Source: CAMEON01 sp045128275
GTDB lineage: Bacteria > Bacillota > Clostridia > Oscillospirales > CAG-272
Assembly (NCBI GenBank): GCA_045128275.1
Contig: JBGVRH010000074.1
Location: 1-64,000 of the forward strand
DNA: 64,000 nt
Direction of reading: 5' to 3'
In this document: positions 16,585-25,059 of the stretch, in pieces
How positions within the stretch are numbered: position 1 is the stretch's first letter
Layout: every line of letters begins with the position of its first letter
Program-made: the position numbers and the translations under genes
The notes under the pieces: model-generated
Seen by the model: only the letters and a program-made list of their open reading frames with translations
What the model was told of the DNA's origin: nothing
The model's database searches: none

Positions 16585-18384
16585 TTACGAATTGTCATTG
16601 GAATCGTCCTTCCGGCGCTTCCGTTTGCCCGCCAGGATCATGTGGATGCTATCCACGGGGGCGGCCTCCTTGGCGGCTCGGCTTTCCTTGGCCTCTGCCA
16701 GAGTCTCGGCGGCGGCGCGCAGTACCGAGGTTCCGTTCTCGGACAATGCCCGTCTTGCCTGCTCCAGCCTGGCCAGCCGTCCCATTTCCTCCACCGAGAA
16801 ATACTCCCCGAGGAGGGCGAAGTCGAAGCCTCCGTCGGAGTCCTCCAGGGTCATGATGACGGTGAAGGCATTGCGGTGGAAGGCGGTGACAAAGCTGTCG
16901 CGGGTCAGAGGGATCTGCCCCGTGGCCACGGCCTTGCGGTGCTCACCGTAGAGCAGGAGCAGGCCCAGGATGGCCTCCTCGGCGGCGGCGGCGCGGATGT
17001 TGCCCGCGGCCTCGGGGTTGACCTTGTCCCGAATACCCATGGCGGACAGGCGTGCCTGCTGGCTCTCCTGTTGCTTCCCTTCCTTCATATTGCGGCGGAT
17101 GGCGGAATCCACGTCCTTGCGGAGGCTGTCCTCGCTGAGGGACAACCGCTCGGCCACGGCGTGGATGTAGACCTCCCGCTCGGCGGAGGAGTAGACCTTG
17201 GATATGATGGAGCAAAGCTCGGCGGCGGCCTTGATCTTCTCGTCGGGAATGGTCAGATCGTGCTTGGCCAGAACCGACTGGAGCTTGAACTCAAAGCCCG
17301 TGCGGCTGTTCTTGATGAGCTGGCGGAATTTCTCCGCGCCGAATTTCTTGATATACTCGTCGGGGTCCTTGGCTCCCTGCATTTGCAGGATGCGGACGTC
17401 CAGCCCCACCTTGGCGAAGATGCCCATGGCGCGGTGGGCGGCGCGTTGGCCCGCCTCGTCGGAGTCGTAGGCCAGAATGACCTGCTTGGTGTACTTGGCC
17501 AGAATCCGCGCCTGCTCGTCGGTGAGAGCCGTACCCAGGGAGGCCACGGCGTTCTCAAAGCCCGCGGCGTGGAGGGAGACCACGTCGATGTTGCCCTCGC
17601 AGAGGATGAGCTGCTCGGCGCAATGGTTCTTGGCGAAGTTCAGAGCGAAGAGGTTCCTGCGCTTCTGGAAGGCGGGGGTATCCGAGCTGTTGACGTACTT
17701 GCGATTATCCTGTCCCCCCACGTCACGGCCCGAGAAGGCAATGACGTTGCCGGTGTTGTCGATGACGGGGAACATGACGCGGTCGCGGAACATATCGAAG
17801 GCCCGCCCCGACTTCTGACTGATGCCGCAGAGGAAGGCTTCCTTCATCTCCTCGTCGGAGTATCCGTTCTTCCGCAGAACGGCGGTCAGCGCGCCGAAAT
17901 CGTTGGGCGCGTAGCCGATGCCGAAGCGGCGGATGATGGACAGGGGGAGTCCGCGCTTTTCGGTGAGGTAGTCCATGCCGACCTTGCCGATATTGGGGTC
18001 GAAGAGGCACTCCCGCCAGAAGCGGGCGGCGATGAGGTTCATCTCAAAGACCCGCTTGCGGGACACGCCCCGCCGCTCCTCACGGCCGTCGGTGGGCAGC
18101 TCCACACCGCCTCGCTTGGCTAAAAATTCTATGGCACCCTTATAATCCAGGTTCTCGGTGCGCATAATAAAGGTGAAGGCGTCACCGCCCGCCTCGCAGC
18201 CGAAGCAGAAGAAGGACTGGTTATCGGGGAACACCGTAAAGGAGGGTGTTTTCTCGCTGTGGAAGGGGCAAAGGCCGTTGTAGTTGGAGCCCGCCCGCTT
18301 GAGGGAGACGTAGGTACCGATCAGATCCACGATGTCCGACCGATCCTTGATGGCCTCCACGATCTCTCTGGGGTACATACTCAT
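16585..18384 (-). CDS. dnaG: DNA primase
   Basis: 599 aa, normal length. The N-terminal CHC2 zinc finger is CPFHSEKTPSF ... FCFGCEAGG (about 39-64), followed by the RNA-polymerase-like domain (FRDRVMFPVIDNTGNVIAFSGR) and a Toprim domain (LILCEGNIDVVSLHAAGF, ILAYDSDEAGQRAA). It synthesises RNA primers at the replication fork. Its start overlaps the dgt stop in an ATGA. A small GC hairpin (CCCGC/GCGGG) lies between it and rpoD. Confidence 0.97.
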   Translation of the reverse strand: MSMYPREIVEAIKDRSDIVDLIGTYVSLKRAGSNYNGLCPFHSEKTPSFTVFPDNQSFFCFGCEAGGDAFTFIMRTENLDYKGAIEFLAKRGGVELPTDGREERRGVSRKRVFEMNLIAARFWRECLFDPNIGKVGMDYLTEKRGLPLSIIRRFGIGYAPNDFGALTAVLRKNGYSDEEMKEAFLCGISQKSGRAFDMFRDRVMFPVIDNTGNVIAFSGRDVGGQDNRKYVNSSDTPAFQKRRNLFALNFAKNHCAEQLILCEGNIDVVSLHAAGFENAVASLGTALTDEQARILAKYTKQVILAYDSDEAGQRAAHRAMGIFAKVGLDVRILQMQGAKDPDEYIKKFGAEKFRQLIKNSRTGFEFKLQSVLAKHDLTIPDEKIKAAAELCSIISKVYSSAEREVYIHAVAERLSLSEDSLRKDVDSAIRRNMKEGKQQESQQARLSAMGIRDKVNPEAAGNIRAAAAEEAILGLLLLYGEHRKAVATGQIPLTRDSFVTAFHRNAFTVIMTLEDSDGGFDFALLGEYFSVEEMGRLARLEQARRALSENGTSVLRAAAETLAEAKESRAAKEAAPVDSIHMILAGKRKRRKDDSNDNS

Positions 18385-19406
18385 TCGTGCAACCCCCTCC
18401 AGACCCTGGGAACGAAGCGCTCCTGATAGGTCTCAATGGCGTAACGGTCGGTCATGCCCGAGATGAAGTCGGCGACCGATCTCTCCACCGTCTCCCCCTC
18501 GGCGGTACCGATGCGCTTCTTGTAGCGCTCGGGGAGCCTGTCGGGGTTGGTGACGTAGTGGGTGAACAGGGCGTAGACCACTTCCTTGGCCTTGGTCTCC
18601 TCCCCCTTGGCTACGGGGTTTCGGTAGACCCGCTCAAAGAGGAAGGCGCGGAGGGCGGCGGTGGCCTCTTGAATCTCGGGGGTCATGGAAATCGTGGGGC
18701 TGTTCTCGGAGGCCGTGACCACCGACATGACCATGGTATTGATGCGCTCGCCGTGGGTCTCTCCCAGCACCGAGGTGATCTCGGCAGGGAGGTCAGCCTG
18801 GGACAGGATGCCCGCGCGGATGGCGTCGTCGATGTCGTGATTGATGTAGGCGATGCGGTCGGCGAACTTGATGAGCTGACCCTCGGGGGTGGCGGCCACC
18901 GAGTCTCCCGTGTGGTTGACGATGGCATCCCGCACCTCCCAGCAGAGGTTGAGGCCGCGGCCGTTCTTTTCCAGCTTCTCCACCACCCGCAAACTCTGGC
19001 GGTAGTGGGCGAAGCTCTCATCGTAACAGCGGGTCAGCGCGTCCTCTCCCGCGTGGCCGAAGGGGGTGTGGCCGAGATCGTGTCCCAGGGCGGCGGCCTC
19101 GGTGAGGTCTTCGTTCAACCGAAGGGCGCGGGCCATGGTGCGGGCGATCTGGGTGACCTCCAGGGTGTGGGTCAGGCGGGTGCGGTAGTGATCCCCCGCA
19201 GGGGCGAGGAACACTTGGGTCTTGTACATGAGGCGGCGGAAGGACTGGCAATGGATGATGCGGTCACGGTCGCGCTGGAACTCGCTCCGCAGAGGGCAAG
19301 GCTCCATGGGATGCTCCCGTCCGCGGGAGGCGGAGGATCGGGTAGCCACAGGGGACAAAAGCAGGGTCTCCCGCTCGTCCATCCATTGGTGGAGGTTCAT
19401 ATCCAT
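18381..19406 (-). CDS. dgt: Deoxyguanosinetriphosphate triphosphohydrolase-like protein
   Basis: 341 aa. HD-domain motifs RTRLTHTLEVTQIARTMARAL and ALGHDLGHTPFGHAGEDAL, with RSEFQRDRDRIIHCQSFRRL, identify the bacterial dGTPase-like family that hydrolyses dNTPs to nucleoside and triphosphate. It heads the conserved dgt-dnaG-rpoD operon. The ATG at 19406 (GAAAGGAAGG upstream) is preferred to the Met two codons later. Confidence 0.93.
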   Translation of the reverse strand: MDMNLHQWMDERETLLLSPVATRSSASRGREHPMEPCPLRSEFQRDRDRIIHCQSFRRLMYKTQVFLAPAGDHYRTRLTHTLEVTQIARTMARALRLNEDLTEAAALGHDLGHTPFGHAGEDALTRCYDESFAHYRQSLRVVEKLEKNGRGLNLCWEVRDAIVNHTGDSVAATPEGQLIKFADRIAYINHDIDDAIRAGILSQADLPAEITSVLGETHGERINTMVMSVVTASENSPTISMTPEIQEATAALRAFLFERVYRNPVAKGEETKAKEVVYALFTHYVTNPDRLPERYKKRIGTAEGETVERSVADFISGMTDRYAIETYQERFVPRVWRGLHE

Positions 19407-19665
19407 GTGTTCCTTCCTTTCTGCCGGCCCGTAGGGGTGGCTTTTTTCTTTCCATCTATAATATACGCAAATGTTTTGCGTTTTACTTTTATTTTTTGCG
19501 GGAATTTGCGATTTTTGTGGAATTTTTTTCTAATTCATAATTTTTTTGTTTGACGAAAAACAATTGTTCGAAGAAAAGCAGTTTTTTGAGAGATTTTATC
19601 TCAAGCGGAAGTAATTTGTCGGTTTTTTGCGTATATTATGGGTGAAGGCGAAAGGAGGTCTCCAT

Positions 19666-20073
19666 ATGAACGCTCACATCATTTCTATTCACGACATTAC
19701 TCAAAAGGTCATGCTCGTCAAGCTCACCTATACATATCACAACGGTATGTCCGAATTTGACCTATATGAGGCCGTACGGGGCGTTTGGAAAGCCAGCTAT
19801 GACCGCGCCTCTGAGGTCGATTACGTGTTTGGTATCCATGAGCAAACCATCGTAGCGGTGTTTAAGCCCGATGAATGGCATTATGTACGAGAGAACATTG
19901 ACATTCCCAGACCCCACGAGATATTCGGTGAGGTATTTGAGCAAAAAAGAGATCGTATCTATTTTATATGTAACGACCACAAACAGAAGGATGCTCAACA
20001 AATATCCTACCTGAACAAGTATATTTGCGACTTGAAGTCATCACAAAATCCCATTACATATATCAACGGATAA
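19666..20073 (+). CDS. AT-rich hypothetical protein
   Basis: 135 aa from the ATG at 19666, which has AAAGGAGG seven bases upstream. The core LYEAVRGVWKASYDRASEVDYVFGIHE followed by VAVFKPDEWHYV suggests a compact alpha/beta fold. Similar RxVW/YVFxV patterns occur in uncharacterised proteins, but I cannot name a family. Codon use is AT-richer than the neighbours, suggesting acquisition. It is transcribed divergently from dgt; both upstream regions contain GCGTATATTAT. Confidence 0.75.
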   Translation: MNAHIISIHDITQKVMLVKLTYTYHNGMSEFDLYEAVRGVWKASYDRASEVDYVFGIHEQTIVAVFKPDEWHYVRENIDIPRPHEIFGEVFEQKRDRIYFICNDHKQKDAQQISYLNKYICDLKSSQNPITYING

Positions 20074-20159
20074 GGTCCGCGATCACTCTCACGGACAATG
20101 AAATATCCCCCAAAGCCAAGAATTCCCGTTCCGCGAGACACATTTCCCGCATCGGGGGC

Positions 20160-20188
20160 TTGTAATTTGTGTCCCGCCGTGGTAGAAT
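20160..20188 (+). promoter_or_regulatory. Promoter of the XRE membrane regulator
   Basis: TTGTAA (20160-20165), 17-base spacer, TAGAAT (20183-20188), 50 bases before the start codon. Confidence 0.65.
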
Positions 20189-20238
20189 GTAGGCAGACAA
20201 GAGCTCACGTCGCATCTTACCACGAAAGGATTACCACT

Positions 20239-21597
20239 ATGGAAAAGAAAACACTCGGCTCCTTTATCTCCGCCCTCCGTCGGGCGCAGGGGCTGACCCA
20301 GCAGGAGGTAGCCGACCGTCTGGCCGTATCCAACAAGGCCGTCAGCCGCTGGGAGCGGGACGAGGCCATGCCCGATATTCTGCTGCTCCCCGCCATTGCC
20401 GATCTGTTCGGAGTGACGGTGGATGAATTGCTTCGCGGGGAGCGGATGCGGGAGGCTACGCTCAGAGAGTCAGCGGCCATTGCCGATACCGCCGATGATC
20501 CCAACGAGCCTCAAACAGAGCCCTCCACAGATGGGGGTTACGCCCATGAAACCCCGCCCGATCCAAGGGCGTTGCGGGGGTTGCGGAGCATGACCAAGCG
20601 CTCCCTCACCAGCTTCCGCACCTCCCTGCTCATCGCCATCGCCCTGTCCTGCGTGGGGTACGTGGTCCATCTGGCCGTCAGTTATGGCTTCTACCGTCCC
20701 GTGATCGGCTTCTTCTGCATGGTGGCCTTTACCGTAGCCGCCGCAGTGCTGGCCGTGATGGCTACCATGCGCCTAAAGGATACTCTGTCGGAGCAGATCG
20801 ACGGAGACGGCATCCGCCTCCCGGCAAACGAGCTGACTGCCGCCTGCCGCACCTTGACTTATTGGTCTTACCGTACCTTCACAAGCATCGCCGATCTGTT
20901 GATCCTGAGTACTCCTCTTGTCCTGATGCGGGATCACCATTATCTCAATAGCGTGCTGTCCTCCTCGTCCTATCTCCCCGTCGCATTGGTTTTGTGCTGT
21001 ATCTGCGGAGTGCTGACGCTGTGGCTCCAAAAGCCCTACGCCGCTTGGATGCTGAAGCCTTGGGCGGGGCTGATCCTGCCCGATCCCTACCTGCTCCCCG
21101 CGCCCCAGGCCATCGGACGGCGTGTCCTTTGGTTGAACGCCACCCAAACCGTCGGGATCGTCTTCAGTGCTGTTCTTACGACCCTTTTCACCGGATTTGA
21201 ATGGGGGATCACCTACTGGGGGGAGGATAATACACATTACAACCTCACCGCCATCATTTTCTTTGCCCTCGGTACTCTGACCGTGATCGCCGCTCCCTTC
21301 CTGTTCCGCATCGGCTACCGCTCTATTCTTGAAAGCGGAAGCCTGTCCACCGCCGAATGGATCAAGGGCAAGCGCGCCATGACACGGGCGGCGGTACGGA
21401 ACGTCCTTCTTTATGTGGTCGCCATCCTGACCGTGGGCTTTGGCGTATCCTTTGGTGCCAGCTCCTCGGACGGCGTACATTGGGAATACTACCAGAGCTG
21501 GAATGAGGGTGCGATCTTCCTTGGCATTCTGGCCGTTTCCGTCGTGATCATGGCAGATCAAATCCTGAAGGAGCGGGAGGCGCGGAGATCGGCGTGA
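20239..21597 (+). CDS. XRE-family HTH regulator with multi-pass membrane domain
   Basis: 452 aa from the ATG at 20239 (AAAGGA upstream). Residues 5-65 are a Cro/CI-type HTH (LRRAQGLTQQEVADRL, SNKAVSRWERDEAMPD, LFGVTVDELLRGE). A linker (about 75-115) leads to roughly eight membrane helices up to the C-terminus. This HTH-plus-membrane layout is common in gut Clostridia and suggests a membrane-sequestered transcription factor; the signal is unknown. The linker DNA contains a copy of the GGGTTACGCCCATG palindrome found in two intergenic places. Confidence 0.85.
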   Translation: MEKKTLGSFISALRRAQGLTQQEVADRLAVSNKAVSRWERDEAMPDILLLPAIADLFGVTVDELLRGERMREATLRESAAIADTADDPNEPQTEPSTDGGYAHETPPDPRALRGLRSMTKRSLTSFRTSLLIAIALSCVGYVVHLAVSYGFYRPVIGFFCMVAFTVAAAVLAVMATMRLKDTLSEQIDGDGIRLPANELTAACRTLTYWSYRTFTSIADLLILSTPLVLMRDHHYLNSVLSSSSYLPVALVLCCICGVLTLWLQKPYAAWMLKPWAGLILPDPYLLPAPQAIGRRVLWLNATQTVGIVFSAVLTTLFTGFEWGITYWGEDNTHYNLTAIIFFALGTLTVIAAPFLFRIGYRSILESGSLSTAEWIKGKRAMTRAAVRNVLLYVVAILTVGFGVSFGASSSDGVHWEYYQSWNEGAIFLGILAVSVVIMADQILKEREARRSA

Positions 21598-21613
21598 CCC
21601 TTCCTCCAAAAAC

Positions 21614-21647
21614 AAAAGAACCCTTCCGCTCTCGGTTGGGTTCTTTT
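21614..21647. terminator. Bidirectional terminator between the XRE regulator and yigZ-like genes
   Basis: AAAAGAACCC, 14-base loop, GGGTTCTTTT, flanked by A and T runs; it serves two convergent genes. Confidence 0.83.
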
Positions 21648-21661
21648 CCTATTTCCACATC

Positions 21662-22321
21662 TCACCGATAATCAAACCGCTCCCCCGTCTCCATAATGAA
21701 GCACCGCCCCGCGGTGACCTCCCCCAGACGGGCGCAAAGCTCCTCATATTGGGTACACTTCACCGCCAAAGTCAGGGTCACCCGATCCGAAAACTCGCTG
21801 TCGTCGGTCAGCACCCCGTATTTGGGTAGCTCCTGCAAAATGAGCTGGTAGTCGGAGTAGGTGGTCTCCAGCATGAACTCGGTGAACTTTTCGTAGGTGA
21901 TGATATGGGCCGCATCCAGAGCGATGCTCGCCGCGTGGGAGTAGGCGCGGATGAGACCGCCCACGCCCAGAAGCGTGCCGCCGAAGTAGCGGGTGGTCAC
22001 CACCACGCAGTCGAAGACCCCCTTCTTGCGGATGGCCTCCAGGGTGGGCAGGCCCGAGGAGCCCTGGGGCTCGCCGTCGTCGGAGTAGCGGGCGGCCTGC
22101 TCGGTGGAGGTGCCGCCGCTGATGCGATAGGCCCAGACGTTGTGGGTGGCATCGGCGTAGGCCTTCTGCTTCTGCTTGATGAAGGCCATGGCCTCCTCCT
22201 CGGTCTCCACGTGGGCGGCGTGGCCGATGAATACGGATCGCTTTTCCTCGAATTCGTCCTTGCCTACGCCCTCCAGGGTGGTGTAGAGGACGGGGGTCGG
22301 GGTGTCAAGGGCTTCACTCAT
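21662..22321 (-). CDS. YigZ/IMPACT-family protein
   Basis: 219 aa from the ATG at 22321 (AAGGAGG upstream). KRSVFIGHAAHVETEEEAMAF, THNVWAYRI, SDDGEPQGSSGLP and TTRYFGGTLLGVGGLIRAYSHAA are the conserved blocks of the UPF0029/YigZ family; a C-terminal EF-G-like domain follows. Function in bacteria is unclear (linked to translation or stress). The start overlaps the Nudix stop by eight bases, so the two are coupled. Confidence 0.92.
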   Translation of the reverse strand: MSEALDTPTPVLYTTLEGVGKDEFEEKRSVFIGHAAHVETEEEAMAFIKQKQKAYADATHNVWAYRISGGTSTEQAARYSDDGEPQGSSGLPTLEAIRKKGVFDCVVVTTRYFGGTLLGVGGLIRAYSHAASIALDAAHIITYEKFTEFMLETTYSDYQLILQELPKYGVLTDDSEFSDRVTLTLAVKCTQYEELCARLGEVTAGRCFIMETGERFDYR

Positions 22322-22907
22322 GGGAGGCCTCCTTGGGGGTATTTTCCAGGGTGGACACTTCCTCCGCGTCGGCCTGCAACCACGCATCCTCCCCGATGAT
22401 CGCGGTGAGCTTGGCCTTCACAAAGCCGTACCGCATGGCGCAGGGCGGGGGGATCAGCCCCTTGTGGATCATGGTCTCGAACTCACAGAAGGTGACCCAT
22501 TTGGAGTCCACGGTCTCCCACTCCTGCAGGGTGATGGGGGTGTCCTCCCCCGTCTCGGTGAGGCGGCAGAGGTAGCAATCCATGAAGGCGGAGGGCTCAC
22601 GGAGGGTGCCGAGGAAGATCAGCTCCTCGGGCGGGCAGTTTATCCCCGTCTCCTCCAGAAGCTCACGGTGAGCCGAGGTCAGGCTGTCCTCACCGGTCAC
22701 ACCCGATCCGCCCGTGAACTCCCAGTAGTCGGGATACATCCCCTTGGTGGGGGCGCGGAGGGTCAGGAGCAGGCGGTTTTTGGCATCCACCGTGAAGACA
22801 GACACCACCGTATGGTAGGTGCCGCGGGGCATGGGGTACTGCCGCCCGCGGGGGTGGGTGATGCCCAAGGGGTTGCGGTCTTTATCGAGTAGGTCCCAGA
22901 GTTCCAT
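22314..22907 (-). CDS. Nudix hydrolase
   Basis: 197 aa from the ATG at 22907. The Nudix box is complete: G-SGVTG-E-DSLTSAH-RELLEETGI. The N-terminal MELWDLLDKDRNPLG resembles the isopentenyl-diphosphate-isomerase-like/YfcD group of Nudix enzymes, which often start this way, so the substrate is uncertain. GGAGGTG upstream supports this start, and that site lies inside a perfect hairpin, the last element of a hairpin array. Lies between hflX and yigZ in one operon. Confidence 0.9.
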   Translation of the reverse strand: MELWDLLDKDRNPLGITHPRGRQYPMPRGTYHTVVSVFTVDAKNRLLLTLRAPTKGMYPDYWEFTGGSGVTGEDSLTSAHRELLEETGINCPPEELIFLGTLREPSAFMDCYLCRLTETGEDTPITLQEWETVDSKWVTFCEFETMIHKGLIPPPCAMRYGFVKAKLTAIIGEDAWLQADAEEVSTLENTPKEASHE

Positions 22908-22911
22908 GGGG

Positions 22912-23061
22912 ATGTTCACCTCCGGTGAAATGATGTTGCCGCGATGCGGCAAATGATGTGCCTCTCCGAGGCAATGATGTTGCGGAGCATGCTCCTCAAA
23001 TGATGTGCGCCTATCGGCGCAATGAGCGGAAGCCTTTTGCCTATGGCAAAAGGCAATTATA
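22912..23061. repeat. Hairpin array A with constant AATGATGT linkers
   Basis: Six short perfect or near-perfect hairpins follow one another: TTCACC/GGTGAA, TGCCGC/GCGGCA, GCCTC/GAGGC, TGCGGAGC/GCTCCTCA, GCGCC/GGCGC and CCTTTTGCC/GGCAAAAGG. Loops are two to four bases. The linker AATGATGT (ACATCATT on the minus strand) separates the first five; a variant separates the last. Stem sequences differ while the linker is constant. It sits between hflX and the Nudix gene and is read through by that operon. Confidence 0.85.
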
Positions 23062-23064
23062 TTT

Positions 23065-24447
23065 TTACCAGGTATCTTCTTCTTTGACAGTCTTGGCATT
23101 GGGATCGTACTTCTTCATCATCCCGTACACCCGATCGTCCACGGTGGCCACCACGGTGACGGCCTCATAGCCGTAGTCCACCGACTCCACGGCGGCCTGC
23201 TCGGAGTACAGGCGGGACAATGCCCCCTGCTCGGCGTTGGGGATGATAAAGGTCACGCGGCGCTTGCCAATGCGTACAACGTCCTGAATGGCCTCAGCCA
23301 GGCGGTCAAGTCCCTGCCCCGTCTTGGCGGAGATATACACGGCGGTACGGTTATCTTCATTGCGGCCGTCGAAGGACAGCCCCTTCTTGGCCACCACACC
23401 CATGAGGCTGACGGTGTCGCAGGACTCGCGGTCGCACTTGTTGAAGACGTAGAGGGTAGGCTTACCGCCCGCGCCCAGCTCCTCCAGAAGTGTCTCGGTG
23501 ACCTCCAGCTGGCTGGCGCACTCGGGATCGGAGGCATCCAGCAGGAGCAGGACGATATCGGCGTAGACCGCCTCCTCCAGAGTGGAGCGGAAGGCGGAGA
23601 CCAGATGGTGGGGGAGCTTGCGGATGAAGCCGACGGTGTCGGTCAAGAGGATGGTCTCGCCCCCGGGGAGGGTGAACTTTCTCGTGGTGGGGTCGAGGGT
23701 GGCGAAAAGCTTGTCCTCGGCCAGGATCCCCGCGCCCGTGAGGGCGTTGAGGAGGGTGGACTTACCCGCGTTGGTGTAGCCCACGATGGCCACGCGGGGG
23801 AGTCCCGAGCGGTCGCGGGAGGCGCGCATGGTGCGGCGGTTCTTCTCCACCACCTCCAGCTCGGCCTTGAGGGCATCGATGCGGCGCTTCATGTGACGGC
23901 GGTCGCTCTCCAGCTTGGACTCACCGGGGCCTCGGGTGCCGATACCGCCGCCCAGTCGGGACATCTCGGTACCGTGACCCGTGAGACGGGGCGCGCTGTA
24001 CTGGAGCTGGGCCAGCTCGACCTGGAGTTTACCCTCGGAGGTCACGGCGTGGAGGGCGAAGATATCCAGGATGAGCATGGAGCGGTCGATGACGCGAAGC
24101 TCCATTTTACTGTCGCCGCCGCGGATATCATCCTCCAGGTTGCGGATCTGGACGGGGGTGAGGTCGCAGTCGAAGACCACCAGACCGATTGAGTGGTTGC
24201 GGCACAGCTCGGCCAGCTCCTGCACCTTGCCCGAGCCGATGAGGGTACGGGGGTCGGGGGTGGACTTGTTCTGCACCACGCGGGCGAAGACCTCGCCCCC
24301 GGCGGTGTCCAGCAGGCGGGCCAGCTCGTCAAGGCCGATCTCGACCTCGGCGGCATCATCGTCTTTTGTCACAACTCCCACAAGGATGGCTTGAATGGGT
24401 GAGGTGCTCTCCTCACGGGTGGTGAAGGTGTTTTTATTTTCGGACAT
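23065..24447 (-). CDS. hflX: Ribosome-associated GTPase HflX
   Basis: 460 aa. The N-terminal HflX domain has LARLLDTAGGEVFARVVQ, GSGKVQELAELC and VIDRSMLILDIFALHA. A Gly-rich connector (GTEMSRLGGGIGTRGPGESK) precedes the G domain: G1 GYTNAGKST, G3 DTVGF, G4 NKCD, G5 SAKTG. It splits or rescues stalled ribosomes in other bacteria. The ATG at 24447 follows GAAAGGAG. The leader contains hairpin array C. Confidence 0.96.
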   Translation of the reverse strand: MSENKNTFTTREESTSPIQAILVGVVTKDDDAAEVEIGLDELARLLDTAGGEVFARVVQNKSTPDPRTLIGSGKVQELAELCRNHSIGLVVFDCDLTPVQIRNLEDDIRGGDSKMELRVIDRSMLILDIFALHAVTSEGKLQVELAQLQYSAPRLTGHGTEMSRLGGGIGTRGPGESKLESDRRHMKRRIDALKAELEVVEKNRRTMRASRDRSGLPRVAIVGYTNAGKSTLLNALTGAGILAEDKLFATLDPTTRKFTLPGGETILLTDTVGFIRKLPHHLVSAFRSTLEEAVYADIVLLLLDASDPECASQLEVTETLLEELGAGGKPTLYVFNKCDRESCDTVSLMGVVAKKGLSFDGRNEDNRTAVYISAKTGQGLDRLAEAIQDVVRIGKRRVTFIIPNAEQGALSRLYSEQAAVESVDYGYEAVTVVATVDDRVYGMMKKYDPNAKTVKEEDTW

Positions 24448-24479
24448 GGGAATAATCTCCTTTCGGGAAAGGGATGGAC

Positions 24480-24540
24480 GATATGCCCTATGGGCGTGAT
24501 ATGCCCTGCGGGCGTGATATGCGCCCTAACGGCGCGTGTT
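24480..24540. repeat. Hairpin array C with constant GTGATAT linkers
   Basis: Three hairpins, GCCC-tat-GGGC, GCCC-tgc-GGGC and GCGCC-ctaa-CGGCGC, each preceded by (c)GTGATAT or GATAT. Same design as arrays A and B but with a different linker. It lies between the rpmE terminator and hflX, in the probable hflX leader. Confidence 0.8.
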
Positions 24541-24568
24541 TTGGGGGGAGATTCATCTGACAAAAAGC

Positions 24569-24606
24569 AAAAGGACAGGCAGCGCCATGGCAAAACCTGT
24601 CCTTTT
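24569..24606 (-). terminator. Terminator of rpmE
   Basis: Minus strand AAAAGGACAGG, loop, CCTGTCCTTTT followed by more T residues. Confidence 0.85.
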
Positions 24607-24664
24607 ATGGGTTGATACTCTGCGCCCGCGGAACAGATGGCTATCCCGTGAGCCCCAAGAAGAA

Positions 24665-24880
24665 TTACTTTCTGACAGCAGCCAGTCTCTTCTTGAACTT
24701 GTCCAGACGACCGCCTGCATCGACAAACTTCTGCTTGCCGGTGTAGAAGGGGTGGCACTTGGAGCAGATTTCAACGCGCATCTCGCTGCCCTTGGTGGAG
24801 CGAGAAACGACAGTCTCACCGCATGCGCACTTGATGACGCACTCAACGTACTCGGGATGGATTCCGTTCTTCATTTTCAT
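24665..24880 (-). CDS. rpmE: 50S ribosomal protein L31
   Basis: 71 aa, normal length. KNGIHPEYVECVIKCACG, then EICSKCHPFYTGKQKFVD and a basic C-terminus. The Cys pairs CxC and CxxC make it the zinc-binding (type A) L31. Start is either the ATG at 24880 (MKMKNG) or at 24874 (MKNG); AGAGGT spacing favours neither strongly. Confidence 0.97.
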   Translation of the reverse strand: MKMKNGIHPEYVECVIKCACGETVVSRSTKGSEMRVEICSKCHPFYTGKQKFVDAGGRLDKFKKRLAAVRK

Positions 24881-24937
24881 ATACCTCTCACTTGGAATTT
24901 CCCCATATGCTTGGACATGGGGTACAAAAGCCTATAT

Positions 24938-24966
24938 ATTATAGCACAAACGCCCCATAAATGCAA
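24938..24966 (-). promoter_or_regulatory. Promoter of rpmE
   Basis: Minus strand TTGCAT (24966-24961), 17-base spacer, TATAAT (24943-24938). Confidence 0.83.
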
Positions 24967-25059
24967 GAGGTTTTTGAAATTTTTCCTTGGGATTTTTCAC
25001 AAAATTGCAGGGATTTTTCTGTCGTCCCTGTGGCTTTGTGGAGAAAGCCGTGCCTCGAA

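Noticed and set aside
22912..23061. CRISPR array
   Set aside because: The constant part is only eight bases, the variable parts are palindromes of changing length, and there are no cas genes.
22908..23099. Longer Nudix protein starting at 23099
   Set aside because: It would overlap the end of hflX and translate the hairpin array; the ATG at 22907 has the ribosome site and the family-typical N-terminus.
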